Part shown: one piece after another, positions 19,622-28,698 of the stretch
Layout of the letters: each line of letters starts with the position of its first letter
Position numbering within the stretch: the first letter of the stretch is position 1
From: an uncultured Pseudomonadota bacterium
GTDB lineage: Bacteria > Pseudomonadota > Gammaproteobacteria > Burkholderiales > SG8-39
Reading direction: 5' to 3'
Assembly (NCBI GenBank): GCA_903921325.1
Contig: CAIXPL010000005.1
Span: 1 to 64,000 of the forward strand
Length of the DNA stretch: 64,000 nt
Notes under the pieces: generated by a model
The model's database searches: none
Told to the model about the DNA's origin: nothing
Seen by the model: only the letters and a program-made list of their open reading frames with translations
Made by a program: the position numbers and the translations under genes

Positions 19622-20803
19622 ATGAAAGAGCCTCTCAACGTGCTGGTGCTGCAGGGCGGCGGTGCCCTGGGCGCCTATCAGGCCGGGGTGTATGAGAGCC
19701 TGGCTGCCCACCACGCCGAGCCGCAATGGGTAGTGGGCACATCAATCGGGGCGATCAATGCAGCGATCATCGCGGGCAATCGGCCAGCTGACCGCGTGGA
19801 AAAACTGCACCAATTCTGGGACCTGGTTGCGCAACCTGCGCCGTCATTATCACTTGGCGCCCCAATCAGCGGCTCAATGATGGAAGCATTTGGCCTGGGC
19901 GCGGCACCGATCAGGGGCCTGTTGAACCCTTTGGTGCACCAGTCCCAGGAGTGGCAAACCCTGCTCCATGGCATTGACGGATTTTTTTCGCCGCGACCGG
20001 GCGTGCTTTGGCGTGGACTGGACACCGAGGTCGACCCGGGCGAGGTCAGCTTTTACGACACCGCACCGCTGGAGAAGACCTTGAGTGGGCTCATTGATTT
20101 TGACTACCTGAACGCGGGCCCGGTGCGTTTCACCGCCGTGGCAGTGAACGTCGCCTCCAGTCGGCCGCGCTACTTCGACTCCTTGCGCGATAGCGAACCA
20201 ATCACCGTCAAGCACGTCATGGCAAGCGGTGCGCTGCCGCCCGGATTTCCTCCGATACACATTGACGGGCAGTGGTACTGGGACGGCGGAGTGTCGACCA
20301 ACACGCCGCTCGATGTGGTGCTGCAAGACTCCGAGCGGCGCGACATGCTCTGCTTCATGATTGATCTGTGGGATGACACCGAACCCGTCCCCCGCTCGCT
20401 CGCAAAAGTGATGACTCGCGAGAAGACCGTGCGCTTTGCCAGCCGCTCGTACGAACTGCTGCAATCCCATGCCCTGCGCCAGGATTTGCGCCGTGCGGTA
20501 CGGCTGCTGAGCGAGGAGCTGGAACGCTGCGGCAAATCAAACACCCACATCAAACACCTCGCTGAGCTGGGCTGCGGTAGCCGGATCAACGTTGTACGGC
20601 TGGTAATGAAGGCGCTGCGCGACGATGATCAGATGAAGGATATTGACTTTCGCAGGCGCACTCTGGCCGAGCGTTGGCACGCCGGTCGCAGCGATGGCGA
20701 TCGGGCGCTGGAGCGCAAGGATTGGTTGCGCCCTCTGCCACCTGACACCGGTCTTGCCATTCACGAGCTCGAACAAGTGGAGGATCACTCGGCAACGGTA
20801 TAG
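19622..20803 (+). CDS. Patatin-like phospholipase
   Basis: A 393-residue patatin-fold lipid acyl hydrolase with a C-terminal DUF3734-like region. The oxyanion loop is QGGGALGAYQ (residues 11-20), the nucleophile elbow is GTSIG with Ser41, and the dyad aspartate is in YWDGGVSTNTP. No signal peptide is seen, so it is cytoplasmic or peripheral on the inner membrane. ATG 19622 has GGGAGA at good spacing and is chosen over an upstream in-frame start at 19598. It is divergent from the atp operon. Substrate lipid unknown. Confidence 0.93.
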   Translation: MKEPLNVLVLQGGGALGAYQAGVYESLAAHHAEPQWVVGTSIGAINAAIIAGNRPADRVEKLHQFWDLVAQPAPSLSLGAPISGSMMEAFGLGAAPIRGLLNPLVHQSQEWQTLLHGIDGFFSPRPGVLWRGLDTEVDPGEVSFYDTAPLEKTLSGLIDFDYLNAGPVRFTAVAVNVASSRPRYFDSLRDSEPITVKHVMASGALPPGFPPIHIDGQWYWDGGVSTNTPLDVVLQDSERRDMLCFMIDLWDDTEPVPRSLAKVMTREKTVRFASRSYELLQSHALRQDLRRAVRLLSEELERCGKSNTHIKHLAELGCGSRINVVRLVMKALRDDDQMKDIDFRRRTLAERWHAGRSDGDRALERKDWLRPLPPDTGLAIHELEQVEDHSATV

Positions 20804-20989
20804 GCGAGCGGCACGTTCGCTCTTCACGGAAGATGGCTACGCGTCTGGACCCGCACTGGGCGACCTGCCCCCGCGACGCTTCAAGCGAACCGTAGCCCGA
20901 CACGTTTGCGTACATAGTTTTTGACTCACGACCCATTCACGACAACCTCAAACCACCCGCCATCTGACTCTCTCAAAAGGAACCCCATC

Positions 20990-21772
20990 ATGAATCTCAC
21001 CAACAAAGTCGCCATCATCACCGGCGCGGCCAGCGGCATTGGCCGTGAAATCGCCACCACCTTCGCTGCCGCCGGCGCCCGCGTGGTCATCGCCGACCTC
21101 GCCCTGGATGCAGCGCAAGTGACGGCCAACGCCATCGACCCGAGTGGCGAGCGCGCGATGGCCGTGGCCATGAACGTCACCGACGAAGCGCAAGTCGACG
21201 CCGGCACCGCCGCAGTGGCCGCGCGCTGGGGTGGCGTCGACATTCTGGTGAGCAACGCCGGCATCCAGATCATCAGCGCCATCGTCGATCTCAAGTACGA
21301 CGACTGGAAACGCCTGATGGCCATTCACGCCGATGGTGCCTTTCTCACCTGCCGTGCCGCCATGCGCGACATGATCCGGCACGGGCGCGGTGGCGCGATC
21401 CTGATCATGGGGTCGGTGCACTCGCACGAAGCCTCGCCGCTCAAAGCACCCTACGTCACCGCCAAGCACGGCCTGATCGGTCTGGCCAAGGTCATCGCCA
21501 AGGAAGGCGCGGCACACGGCATCCGCTCGAATGTGATTTGTCCTGGCTTTGTACGCACTCCGTTGGTCGAGCGGCAAATTCCCGAACAGGCGAAGAATTT
21601 CAACATCACTGAGGCCGAAGTGATCAAGAACATCATGCTCAAGGACACCGTCGACGGTGAATTCACCACGATTGCCGATGTAGCGCAGACTGCCCTGTTT
21701 CTTGCCGCGTTCGACACCAACGCCCTCACCGGCCAGTCAATCACCGTCAGCCACGGCTGGCATATGCAGTAG
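20990..21772 (+). CDS. SDR oxidoreductase, 3-hydroxybutyrate dehydrogenase-like
   Basis: A 260-residue short-chain dehydrogenase. The nucleotide motif is TGAASGIG (11-18), the NAG motif is NAGIQ, and the catalytic Ser142, Tyr155 and Lys159 (YVTAK) are all present. Asp36 after strand 2 favours NAD+. The C-terminal [14 protein letters not shown] segment and overall length resemble D-3-hydroxybutyrate dehydrogenases, which make acetoacetate in polyhydroxybutyrate turnover. ATG 20990 has AAAGGAA about 8 bases upstream. It is followed by an enolase-superfamily gene 67 bases downstream. Class is certain; substrate is a homology-style guess. Confidence 0.85.
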   Translation: MNLTNKVAIITGAASGIGREIATTFAAAGARVVIADLALDAAQVTANAIDPSGERAMAVAMNVTDEAQVDAGTAAVAARWGGVDILVSNAGIQIISAIVDLKYDDWKRLMAIHADGAFLTCRAAMRDMIRHGRGGAILIMGSVHSHEASPLKAPYVTAKHGLIGLAKVIAKEGAAHGIRSNVICPGFVRTPLVERQIPEQAKNFNITEAEVIKNIMLKDTVDGEFTTIADVAQTALFLAAFDTNALTGQSITVSHGWHMQ

Positions 21773-21839
21773 AGGCTCATCGCGGCACGCAAGCCGCGCA
21801 GGCAAAGCGCATCGGAAACACAGCACTAGGAATAGCACC

Positions 21840-22997
21840 ATGGCCATTGCAGCAATCGACACCCTGCTCGTGCAGATCCCGACCCGCCGCGAGCACAAGT
21901 GGACCGGGCTCACCGAACCGATCGGGCGCTATCTGCTCGTGCGCATGACCGACGACGAGGGTCGAGTCGGCTGGGGTGAGGCTCCCGCGCTCAAGGATTG
22001 GGGCGGTGAGTACGGTCGCTACTTCGGTGAGTCACCATCGATTGTTGACCTGGTCATCAAGCAGTATCTGGCACCGGCCGTCTCGGGCATGCCGCTGGCC
22101 AACCCGGCCGAGTTACATGCCCGGATGGACCGCGTGATCAAGGGCTATCCCTATGCCAAGTCGGCCATCGACTTTGCCTACTACGATCTGTCAGCCAAAG
22201 CGCTGGGCGTGCCAGTGACCACCTTGCTCGGGGGGCTGGCACGCACCCGCGTCGCGGTCACCCATTCGATCGGGTTGCTGGCCATTGATGAGGCGGTGCG
22301 CGAATGTGCCCAGGTGGTCTCTGAGGGCATTCGCACGATCAAGATCAAGGTCGGGCAAGACCCGCGCCGTGATGTGGAGATGGTGCGCGCCATTCGCGAG
22401 ACCGTGGGGCCACTGGTCGATCTGTGCGTCGATGCCAATGAAGGCTATGCCTCGCCTGGTGAGGCGATTACCACTATCCGGCAGATGGAAGCCTACCGAC
22501 TCAAATATGCCGAACAGCCAGTGATGGGCATTGAACGTCTGGCCGAGGTGTCGCGAGCGATCGACACCCCGGTGATGGCCGATGAGAGCGCGTGGAACGC
22601 CCATGACGTGATACAGATTGCCGAGCAGCGCGCCGCCGAAATCGTGTCGATCTACACCACCAAACCGGGTGGGCTTTATCGTGCGATGGAAGTGGCGGCG
22701 GTCGCCCGCGCGGCGGGACTACTTGCCAATGTGAACGGGTCGGTTGAGACCGGTGTGGGCAATCGGGCCAATATCATGCTCGCCGCGGCGGCTCCTGCGG
22801 CCACCTTATCCTGCGTCGTGCCACTGTCGATTCCCGCTGAAGCACTGGGCAATCGGATTGGTGGCATTTACTATCGCGACGATCTGCTGCAAGAACCGAT
22901 GACAATGATCGACGGCGCAATTCAGGTGCCGCAATTACCCGGCATGGGGATCGCGGTGGATGAGGCCAAAATCGAACGCTATCGGGTCAAGGAGTAG
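21840..22997 (+). CDS. Mandelate racemase/muconate lactonizing enzyme family protein
   Basis: A 385-residue member of the enolase superfamily. The capping domain is followed by a barrel with the MLE-type KxK motif (IKIKVG, Lys168 and Lys170). Candidate metal ligands are Asp198 (CVDANEGY), Glu225 (YAEQPV) and Asp248 (MADES), and the opposite lysine is Lys275 (TTKPGG). Lysines on both sides of the site favour cycloisomerase, racemase or syn-dehydration chemistry over acid-sugar dehydratase. It follows the SDR gene on the same strand, so both may act in one carboxylate pathway. Exact reaction unknown. Confidence 0.9.
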   Translation: MAIAAIDTLLVQIPTRREHKWTGLTEPIGRYLLVRMTDDEGRVGWGEAPALKDWGGEYGRYFGESPSIVDLVIKQYLAPAVSGMPLANPAELHARMDRVIKGYPYAKSAIDFAYYDLSAKALGVPVTTLLGGLARTRVAVTHSIGLLAIDEAVRECAQVVSEGIRTIKIKVGQDPRRDVEMVRAIRETVGPLVDLCVDANEGYASPGEAITTIRQMEAYRLKYAEQPVMGIERLAEVSRAIDTPVMADESAWNAHDVIQIAEQRAAEIVSIYTTKPGGLYRAMEVAAVARAAGLLANVNGSVETGVGNRANIMLAAAAPAATLSCVVPLSIPAEALGNRIGGIYYRDDLLQEPMTMIDGAIQVPQLPGMGIAVDEAKIERYRVKE

Positions 22998-23013
22998 GCG
23001 TTGGCGAACGCTT

Positions 23014-23038
23014 CGGCACGACACTGTCAGCCGTGCCG
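23014..23038. terminator. Hairpin between convergent genes
   Basis: CGGCACG and CGTGCCG form a perfect 7-base stem around an 11-base loop, 17 bases after the enolase-family stop and facing the convergent receptor gene. No T-run follows on either strand, so it is only a candidate terminator. Confidence 0.4.
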
Positions 23039-23132
23039 ATCGCTCCGCAGCCAAGGCCGTTGCCAGACCGCATGCAGACCGGGTGTGCGCAGACCGCTTG
23101 CGACACCTGCAGTCACCGCTGTCAGCCCATGC

Positions 23133-24149
23133 CTATTCGCCGACGCCAGCCTGCGCCGCTACTGCGCGCCAGCGGCGAGCCTCAGTGCTCATGAATTGTC
23201 CGAACTCGGCGCCGGATATCGGTTCCATCGCTTCCATCCCGATATCGATCAGGCGGGCGCGGAATTCGGCACTGCGGTTCACTGCAATCAGTTCGCGGGC
23301 GAGGTGAGCAACGATCTCTGGTGGCGTGCCAGCCGGTGCCACCACCCCATAGATCGGCGCGAGCACCACATCGCCATAGCCGTATTCGGCCATCGCTGGT
23401 ACTTCGGGCATCATTTGAGCGCGGCTCGCACTGGCAATAGCCAACGCACGCAGCTGCCCGTTTTTGATCCGCGATGCCACAGCGGTGGTGCCGATAATGC
23501 ACATCTCGATCTGGCCCGAGACGATATCGGCAATGGCCGCGCCACCACTCTTGTAAGGGACGTGAATCATGTGAATGCCGGCCTTCCTTTGCAGCATTTC
23601 CATGGTCACATGCGCATTGCCTCCGACCCCGGCGCTGCAATAGTGCAATTGATCGGGGCGGCCACGGGCTAATTCAACAAGTTCGGGCAGGGTGTTCGCT
23701 TTCACCGAGGGATGAACGACGACTACGTTGGCCCCGCGCGCAACCAGCGCCACTGGCGCATAAGCCGTCTCAGGGTTGTAGGGCAGGCGGTGCCGCTCGG
23801 CATCAGTGGTGCCATAGCTCTCGATGGAGGCCACCAGCAGGGTATAGCCATCGGCGGGCGCACCCGCGGCCACTGCCGAACCGATCGTGCCACCAGCACC
23901 ACCGCGGTTATCAACCACCACCTGCTGGCCCAGGCGATCGCCCAAAGGCTGCGCCAGAAACCGCCCCAACGCATCGGTGATGCCCCCGGCGCCCCAGGGC
24001 ACAATCAACTTGATTGGATGTTGTGGCCAGGACTGCGCCTGCGCATCTGCGAATACGGTGAAACCCAGCAGCAGAATCGCAAACATACGCAGCGGTAGCG
24101 GGGCTCGCGCGGCGCCTGGTCGTTGTGCGGCGGCAGAAGTTCGCGCCAT
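23133..24149 (-). CDS. Tripartite tricarboxylate transporter receptor (Bug/TctC family)
   Basis: A 338-residue periplasmic solute-binding protein. A signal peptide (LRMFAILLLGFTVFADAQAQ) is followed by the family's first-lobe motif WPQHPIKLIVPWGAGGITDALGR. Further motifs are VDNRGGAGGTIG and ADGYTLLVAS, and HVPYKSGGAAIAD in the second lobe. ATG 24147-24149 gives a normal signal peptide; the open frame extends to 24416, but this overlaps the next receptor and lacks family sequence. It is 100 bases downstream of another Bug gene in the same direction. Ligand probably a carboxylate; not predictable. Confidence 0.92.
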   Translation of the reverse strand: MARTSAAAQRPGAARAPLPLRMFAILLLGFTVFADAQAQSWPQHPIKLIVPWGAGGITDALGRFLAQPLGDRLGQQVVVDNRGGAGGTIGSAVAAGAPADGYTLLVASIESYGTTDAERHRLPYNPETAYAPVALVARGANVVVVHPSVKANTLPELVELARGRPDQLHYCSAGVGGNAHVTMEMLQRKAGIHMIHVPYKSGGAAIADIVSGQIEMCIIGTTAVASRIKNGQLRALAIASASRAQMMPEVPAMAEYGYGDVVLAPIYGVVAPAGTPPEIVAHLARELIAVNRSAEFRARLIDIGMEAMEPISGAEFGQFMSTEARRWRAVAAQAGVGE

Positions 24150-24249
24150 ACACTGCACCGGCGCCACACCTGGCGATTGCGCTAAGCCCGAGCCTCGCAG
24201 GGTTGAATTCGACACTGGGCGGGGCGTCCAGGGGCATGCAATCATGGGA

Positions 24250-25260
24250 TCACTCCACCTTGAGATTGGTGCTGCGCGCGAAATCGGCCCAGAGCGTGAC
24301 TTCGCTCGCGATGCGCGCACTGAACGCCTCGACCGTGTCGGTTGTAGGCTCAGCGCCCTGCGATACAAAACGGGCTGCGACCTCTGGATCGGCGACGGTC
24401 CGGCGTAGCTCCACATTCAGTTTCTGGATTACATCGACGGGCATCCCGGCGGGGCCCAGAATGCCCAACCAGATCGCTGCCTCATAGCCGGGCAACCCAG
24501 ATTCGGCGACGGTCGCATAGTCCGGCAGCACCGCCATGCGCTGCGCCGAGGTGATCGCGATCGCGCGGGTGCGGCCGGCATGCACGTTGGGGAGCGCAGT
24601 GGGGACAGCTTCGAACATCACGCTCAATTGCCCGCCAACCAGATCGGTCATCGCCGGCGCGCCCCCCTTGTAGGGCACATGGACGATGTCAATGCCGGCA
24701 CGTTGCTTGAACAGTTCCGTGGCCAGATGCTGAATCGAGCCGGCACCGCCTGAACCGTAGGTCAACTTGCCGGGCTGGGCGCGGGCGAGCGCAATCAGTT
24801 CGCGAATGGAAGTGACCGGTAGCGAGGGATGCACCACCACCAGGCTGGGGACCACGGCAATCCGGGTGATCGGCTGCAAATCATGCACTGGATCAAAGGT
24901 CAGGTTGTGATAGAGCGCCGGCGCCACCGGCACCGTGGTGGTCGACCCACACACGAGCGTATAGCCATCAGGCGCTGATTTGGCCACCACGCCAGAGCCA
25001 ACCAGGCCGCTTGCGCCGGCGCGATTGTCCACCACCACGCTCTGGCCCAGGTTGGCTGAGAGCTTCTGCGCGACGATGCGCGCGAGGACGTCGTTAATGC
25101 CCCCGGGCGGAAACGGCACCACGATGCGCACCGTCTTTGACGGCCAACTGTCGGCGTGCGCACTCCCCGGCATGACAACACTGGCAAGAAGCGAAGCGAG
25201 CAGACTGACGGCCATTGCCGTGCGGGTCAGTGGGCGCCCTTTGGCGTGAGACAGTTCCAT
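24250..25260 (-). CDS. Tripartite tricarboxylate transporter receptor (Bug/TctC family)
   Basis: A 336-residue periplasmic receptor. The N-terminal signal peptide ends near GSAHADSWP. Family motifs are RIVVPFPPGGINDVLAR, VDNRAGASGLVGSGVV, PDGYTLVCGS and HVPYKGGAPAMTD. Compared with its downstream neighbour it is a distinct paralogue rather than a recent duplicate. ATG 25258-25260 is preferred over the frame opening at 25335. It is divergent from a dehydrogenase gene at 25377, which suggests common control of uptake and catabolism. Confidence 0.92.
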   Translation of the reverse strand: MELSHAKGRPLTRTAMAVSLLASLLASVVMPGSAHADSWPSKTVRIVVPFPPGGINDVLARIVAQKLSANLGQSVVVDNRAGASGLVGSGVVAKSAPDGYTLVCGSTTTVPVAPALYHNLTFDPVHDLQPITRIAVVPSLVVVHPSLPVTSIRELIALARAQPGKLTYGSGGAGSIQHLATELFKQRAGIDIVHVPYKGGAPAMTDLVGGQLSVMFEAVPTALPNVHAGRTRAIAITSAQRMAVLPDYATVAESGLPGYEAAIWLGILGPAGMPVDVIQKLNVELRRTVADPEVAARFVSQGAEPTTDTVEAFSARIASEVTLWADFARSTNLKVE

Positions 25261-25376
25261 CGTGCAGCATATCCGGCGTGTTGTACGAATGCGCAGTGTA
25301 GCGCCAGTCATCGCCGGGTCAGCTATGATCTCCATGGATCCCCCGTTGATTCACGTCCCCTGCCGAGATTACCTCC

Positions 25377-26222
25377 ATGACTCAGACGACCGTTGCACTG
25401 CTGCACCCCGGTGACATGGGCAGCGCAGTGGCCTCTGATCTGATCAGCGCCGGCGTGCGTGTGCTCTGGGCCTCCGAGGCACGCAGCCCGGCCACGCGCG
25501 CACGCGCACTCGCCGATGGCCTGGAAGATCGCCTTACCGTACCGACCTGTCTCGATGAAAGTAGTGTGGTGCTCTCCGTGTGCCCGCCGCACGCGGCACT
25601 TGATCTGGCACGGGAAGTCGCCGAACACGGGTTCAAGGGCCTCTATGTCGACGCCAACGCCATCTCCCCCGATGCGGCCCGCGAAGCAAGCGCCCTCATT
25701 GAGCGCGCGGGGGGTTACTTTGTTGACGGTGGCATCGTGGGGCCACCCCCGCGGGTCGCTGGCAAGACGCGCTTGTTCTTGTCCGGGGCTGCAGCGGGTC
25801 AGGTGCAGAACCTGTTTCTCGGGACACGCATGGAGGCGATTGTGCTGTCGGGCGATATTGGCGCCGCGTCTGGCCTGAAGGCCTGCTACGCCGCCTGGAC
25901 CAAAGGCTCGATCGCCCTGTTGAGCGCCATTCGCGCATTGGCACGCCATGAAGGCGTGGAAGAATCCCTGCTTGCCGAATGGGCACGCTCACAGCCCGAT
26001 CTTGCGCAGCGCTCAACCACCGTGACCCAGCAGGCGCGCAAAGCCTGGCGCTGGGTCGGAGAAATGCACGAGATTGCAGCGAGCTTTGAGGGCGCCGGGC
26101 TGCCCGGCGGGTTCCATCGCGCAGCAGCCGAAATCTACGAACAGCTCGACCGGTTCAAGGACGCAGGCACGCCACCGGCACTGGACGAGGTGCTCGACGC
26201 GCTGGGTAAGAAAGACGTATAG
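25377..26222 (+). CDS. NAD(P)-dependent oxidoreductase, DUF1932 domain
   Basis: A 281-residue protein of the 6-phosphogluconate/3-hydroxyisobutyrate dehydrogenase type. The N-terminal Rossmann fold begins LLHPGDMGSAVA, a variant of GxGxxG in which the first Gly is His. VSVCPPHAALDLA and VDANAISPD follow. The C-terminal helical domain (from about KACYAAWTKG) matches DUF1932, found in phosphogluconate dehydrogenase-like proteins of unknown substrate. It heads a plus-strand group with an M24 protein (50 bases downstream) and an opine dehydrogenase-like protein, and is divergent from two receptors. Probably cytoplasmic. Confidence 0.85.
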   Translation: MTQTTVALLHPGDMGSAVASDLISAGVRVLWASEARSPATRARALADGLEDRLTVPTCLDESSVVLSVCPPHAALDLAREVAEHGFKGLYVDANAISPDAAREASALIERAGGYFVDGGIVGPPPRVAGKTRLFLSGAAAGQVQNLFLGTRMEAIVLSGDIGAASGLKACYAAWTKGSIALLSAIRALARHEGVEESLLAEWARSQPDLAQRSTTVTQQARKAWRWVGEMHEIAASFEGAGLPGGFHRAAAEIYEQLDRFKDAGTPPALDEVLDALGKKDV

Positions 26223-26272
26223 CCTGGGAATGCTCGGCTTGAGCATCGTTAACGCATGACCATGGGGAAATC

Positions 26273-27406
26273 GTGAGAACCGAAATCATCCAGCGCCAGC
26301 AACAGGCGATGAAGCAGCACGGCCTCGATGCCATGGTGTCCTGCTCGCCAGAGAATTTCGCTTACCTGACCGGCTTTGTCGTGCCCTCGCAGCCGCTGAT
26401 GCGTCATCGCCACGCCATGGTGATCGTCAAGTCCGATGGCCACAGTGCGGTGCTCGGTGTGGATATGGAAGCGACCACCATCGGACGCCGGTTGCCCGAT
26501 GCCAACGTACGCATCTGGGCGGAATTTGCCGACAACTGCATCGAACAACTGGCCTCGCTCCTCACTGAAATGGGACTGGCCGGTGCTCGCATCGGCATCG
26601 AGAACAACTATCTGCCCGCCTACGACATGGATCGTCTGCGTACGCTATTGCCACAGGCGCGCTTTGAACCGAACCACCCGATTCTTGATCGGTTGCGGCA
26701 ACTCAAAACCGTCGATGAAATCGCCCTGCTGCGGCGCCTGTCGCGCATCTCCGATCAAGCGATCACCGATGCGCTGCGAGCGGTTCAAGCTGGCGACAGC
26801 GAGATGGATCTGGCGGGGCATCTCACGCGCAATGTGTACGCCCTGGGTGCCGAGCAGTTCAAGCTCATGATTGTAGCGACTGGTGAGCGCAGCGAATTGC
26901 CCAACGTCGGCCCCAGTGAGCGCCGGCTTGCCCGCGGTGATGTCTGTCGGGTCGAGATATTTTCGGTCATTGGCGGCTATCAAGCCGGCGTGTGCCGTAC
27001 CGCTGTGGTACAGGAAGCCCCGGCCCATGCCGAGCGCATCTGGGCTCATCTGGTGGCATGTAAATACATGCTGCTCGACATGATCAAACCGGGAGCCAGC
27101 TGCCGCGCGATCTATGAGGCGTTCATCACTAAACTGGATGAATTGAAACTGCCTCCCATCTCCTTTGTGGGGCATGGCATTGGCCTGTTCCTGCATGAGA
27201 ACCCGTACCTGGGCAAGACACCAGAGATCGGCCGCGACGGCGATGCGCTGCTCGAAGAAGGCATGGTGCTTGGCGTCGAGCCCTTGTGCTACCGCACCGG
27301 GTATGGCTACGGCATGCAACTGAAGGACATGCTGGTGGTGACCGCGCAGGGCTGCGAAATGCTCTCTGACTACTGCTCGAACGATGAACTGATCGTGGTG
27401 CGTTGA
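26273..27406 (+). CDS. M24-family (creatinase/Xaa-Pro peptidase fold) protein lacking metal ligands
   Basis: A 377-residue pita-bread-fold protein with a creatinase N-terminal domain and an M24 C-terminal domain. The GTG start at 26273 has GGGGAAA just upstream. In M24 metallopeptidases five residues (D, D, H, E, E) bind two metals. Here the first Asp is Glu228, the second (11 residues on) is Gly239, His301 is kept in VGHGIGLF, Glu336 is kept in LGVEPL, and the last Glu is Lys351 in QLKDMLVVT. This pattern fits the metal-free creatinase or ectoine-hydrolase branch, which hydrolyses C-N bonds, rather than an aminopeptidase. The opine dehydrogenase-like gene follows by 5 bases. Confidence 0.85.
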   Translation: MRTEIIQRQQQAMKQHGLDAMVSCSPENFAYLTGFVVPSQPLMRHRHAMVIVKSDGHSAVLGVDMEATTIGRRLPDANVRIWAEFADNCIEQLASLLTEMGLAGARIGIENNYLPAYDMDRLRTLLPQARFEPNHPILDRLRQLKTVDEIALLRRLSRISDQAITDALRAVQAGDSEMDLAGHLTRNVYALGAEQFKLMIVATGERSELPNVGPSERRLARGDVCRVEIFSVIGGYQAGVCRTAVVQEAPAHAERIWAHLVACKYMLLDMIKPGASCRAIYEAFITKLDELKLPPISFVGHGIGLFLHENPYLGKTPEIGRDGDALLEEGMVLGVEPLCYRTGYGYGMQLKDMLVVTAQGCEMLSDYCSNDELIVVR

Positions 27407-27411
27407 TCGCA

Positions 27412-28566
27412 ATGAATGACACCGACAGCACGGCAGTCATCCGCGTTCAACCGACGGCGCAGCCGCTACGTGTGGCCGTGCTGGGCGCGGGCGCCGGCGG
27501 CGCAGCGGCGTGCGTGGAACTCACCCTGGCCGGTCACGCGGTCGTACTGTGGAATCGCTCCGCGCAAGCGCTGATGCCCTTCATTGGCACCGGCTGTGTG
27601 CAATATGAAGGGGTGCTTGGTCTCGGTGAAGCACGCCCGGTACTGATTACAGACAAGATCGACACCGCGGTGCGCGGTGCCGATCTGATCCTGGTGTGCC
27701 TGCCCACCCTGTCGCATGCGCCGATCGCGCGTGCCCTCGCCACCATCGGCTCCCGAGTGCCGGTGGTGCTCAACCCCGGACACACCGGCGGTGCGCTTGA
27801 ATTTGCTCATGCCTATTGCACAACCGCGACCAGCCTCGGCAGCGACTCGACACCGCCACCGATTGCTGAATTCAACACCCTCACCTACGTGTGCCGCAAA
27901 TACCACCCGGCGCGCGTCACCATCACCGGTCGCGCCCAGGCGCTGCGGGCAGCGGCACTGCCCGGGGGTGAATCCGCGCTCGCGCTTGGACAAATCGTCT
28001 ATGACTGCGCGCAAACCGTGCCCGATGTGCTGTACACCAGTCTGGCCAATCTCAACATGACGCTGCACGCGCCCTGCGCCATTCTGGGCGCCGCCTGGAT
28101 CGAGGCCACGCAGGGTGACTTCACCTTCTATGTGCAAGGTATGACACCTGGCGTGGCGCGAGTCATGTCGGCACTCGATGCTGAACGACTGGCCGTCGGT
28201 CGTGCCTTTGGTCACGAACTGCTTGGGGTGGCCGCCGAAATGCAACGGGTGGGCACGGTGGACGCCTCGGTCACCGACACCAATGATCTGGCCACCGCAA
28301 TTGCCAGTGGCGATGCCAACAAAAAAATCCGCGCACCGGATTCTCTGAGCCATCGCTACTACCGCGAAGATTTTGGGCATGGTCTGGTGCCCTTCATCGC
28401 GCTCGCACAAGCGGCCGGGGTTGCCACACCGGTTGCCGAATCGCTGCTGCGGTTGGGCGAGACCCTCACGGGTGAACCCTTCAGTCAACAAGGGCGCACT
28501 GCAGCGACCATGGGCATCGAAGGCCTGGGGCTTGAGGCACTGCGCGCGCGGGTTACGACGGGCTAG
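27412..28566 (+). CDS. NAD/NADP octopine/nopaline dehydrogenase family protein
   Basis: A 384-residue protein with an N-terminal Rossmann fold (VAVLGAGAGGAA, Gly25-x-Gly27-x-x-Gly30) and the C-terminal helical domain of opine dehydrogenases. NPGHTGGALEFA and EFNTLTYVCRKYHP are characteristic. Opine dehydrogenases reductively join an amino acid and a 2-oxo acid, or reverse that reaction. ATG 27412 is chosen over an overlapping TTG at 27403. It is the third gene after the DUF1932 dehydrogenase and the M24 protein; with a C-N hydrolase and two dehydrogenases, the group looks like a route for an N-substituted amino acid (inference). Confidence 0.87.
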   Translation: MNDTDSTAVIRVQPTAQPLRVAVLGAGAGGAAACVELTLAGHAVVLWNRSAQALMPFIGTGCVQYEGVLGLGEARPVLITDKIDTAVRGADLILVCLPTLSHAPIARALATIGSRVPVVLNPGHTGGALEFAHAYCTTATSLGSDSTPPPIAEFNTLTYVCRKYHPARVTITGRAQALRAAALPGGESALALGQIVYDCAQTVPDVLYTSLANLNMTLHAPCAILGAAWIEATQGDFTFYVQGMTPGVARVMSALDAERLAVGRAFGHELLGVAAEMQRVGTVDASVTDTNDLATAIASGDANKKIRAPDSLSHRYYREDFGHGLVPFIALAQAAGVATPVAESLLRLGETLTGEPFSQQGRTAATMGIEGLGLEALRARVTTG

Positions 28567-28698
28567 GCCAGCGCGCGTCATTCGGTCCGCATTCTGCCGG
28601 ATCAACCATACGGGTCACTCGGCAAACGGGTCGACAGCCCGCTAATACGCGCACTCATCCCCATTAAGGTACGACTACTGCCGGCCAGGTCGGCGCTC

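Noticed and set aside
24150-24416. N-terminal extension of the receptor gene at 23133
   Set aside because: It overlaps the upstream receptor gene, has no family similarity and precedes a normal signal peptide; the ATG at 24149 is better.
23133-25260. Tandem duplication origin of the two adjacent receptors
   Set aside because: Their signal peptides and loop sequences differ too much for a recent duplication.
27466-28605. 379-codon minus-strand frame opposite the opine dehydrogenase-like gene
   Set aside because: Composition is His/Arg/Gly-rich and the plus strand has the Rossmann motif.
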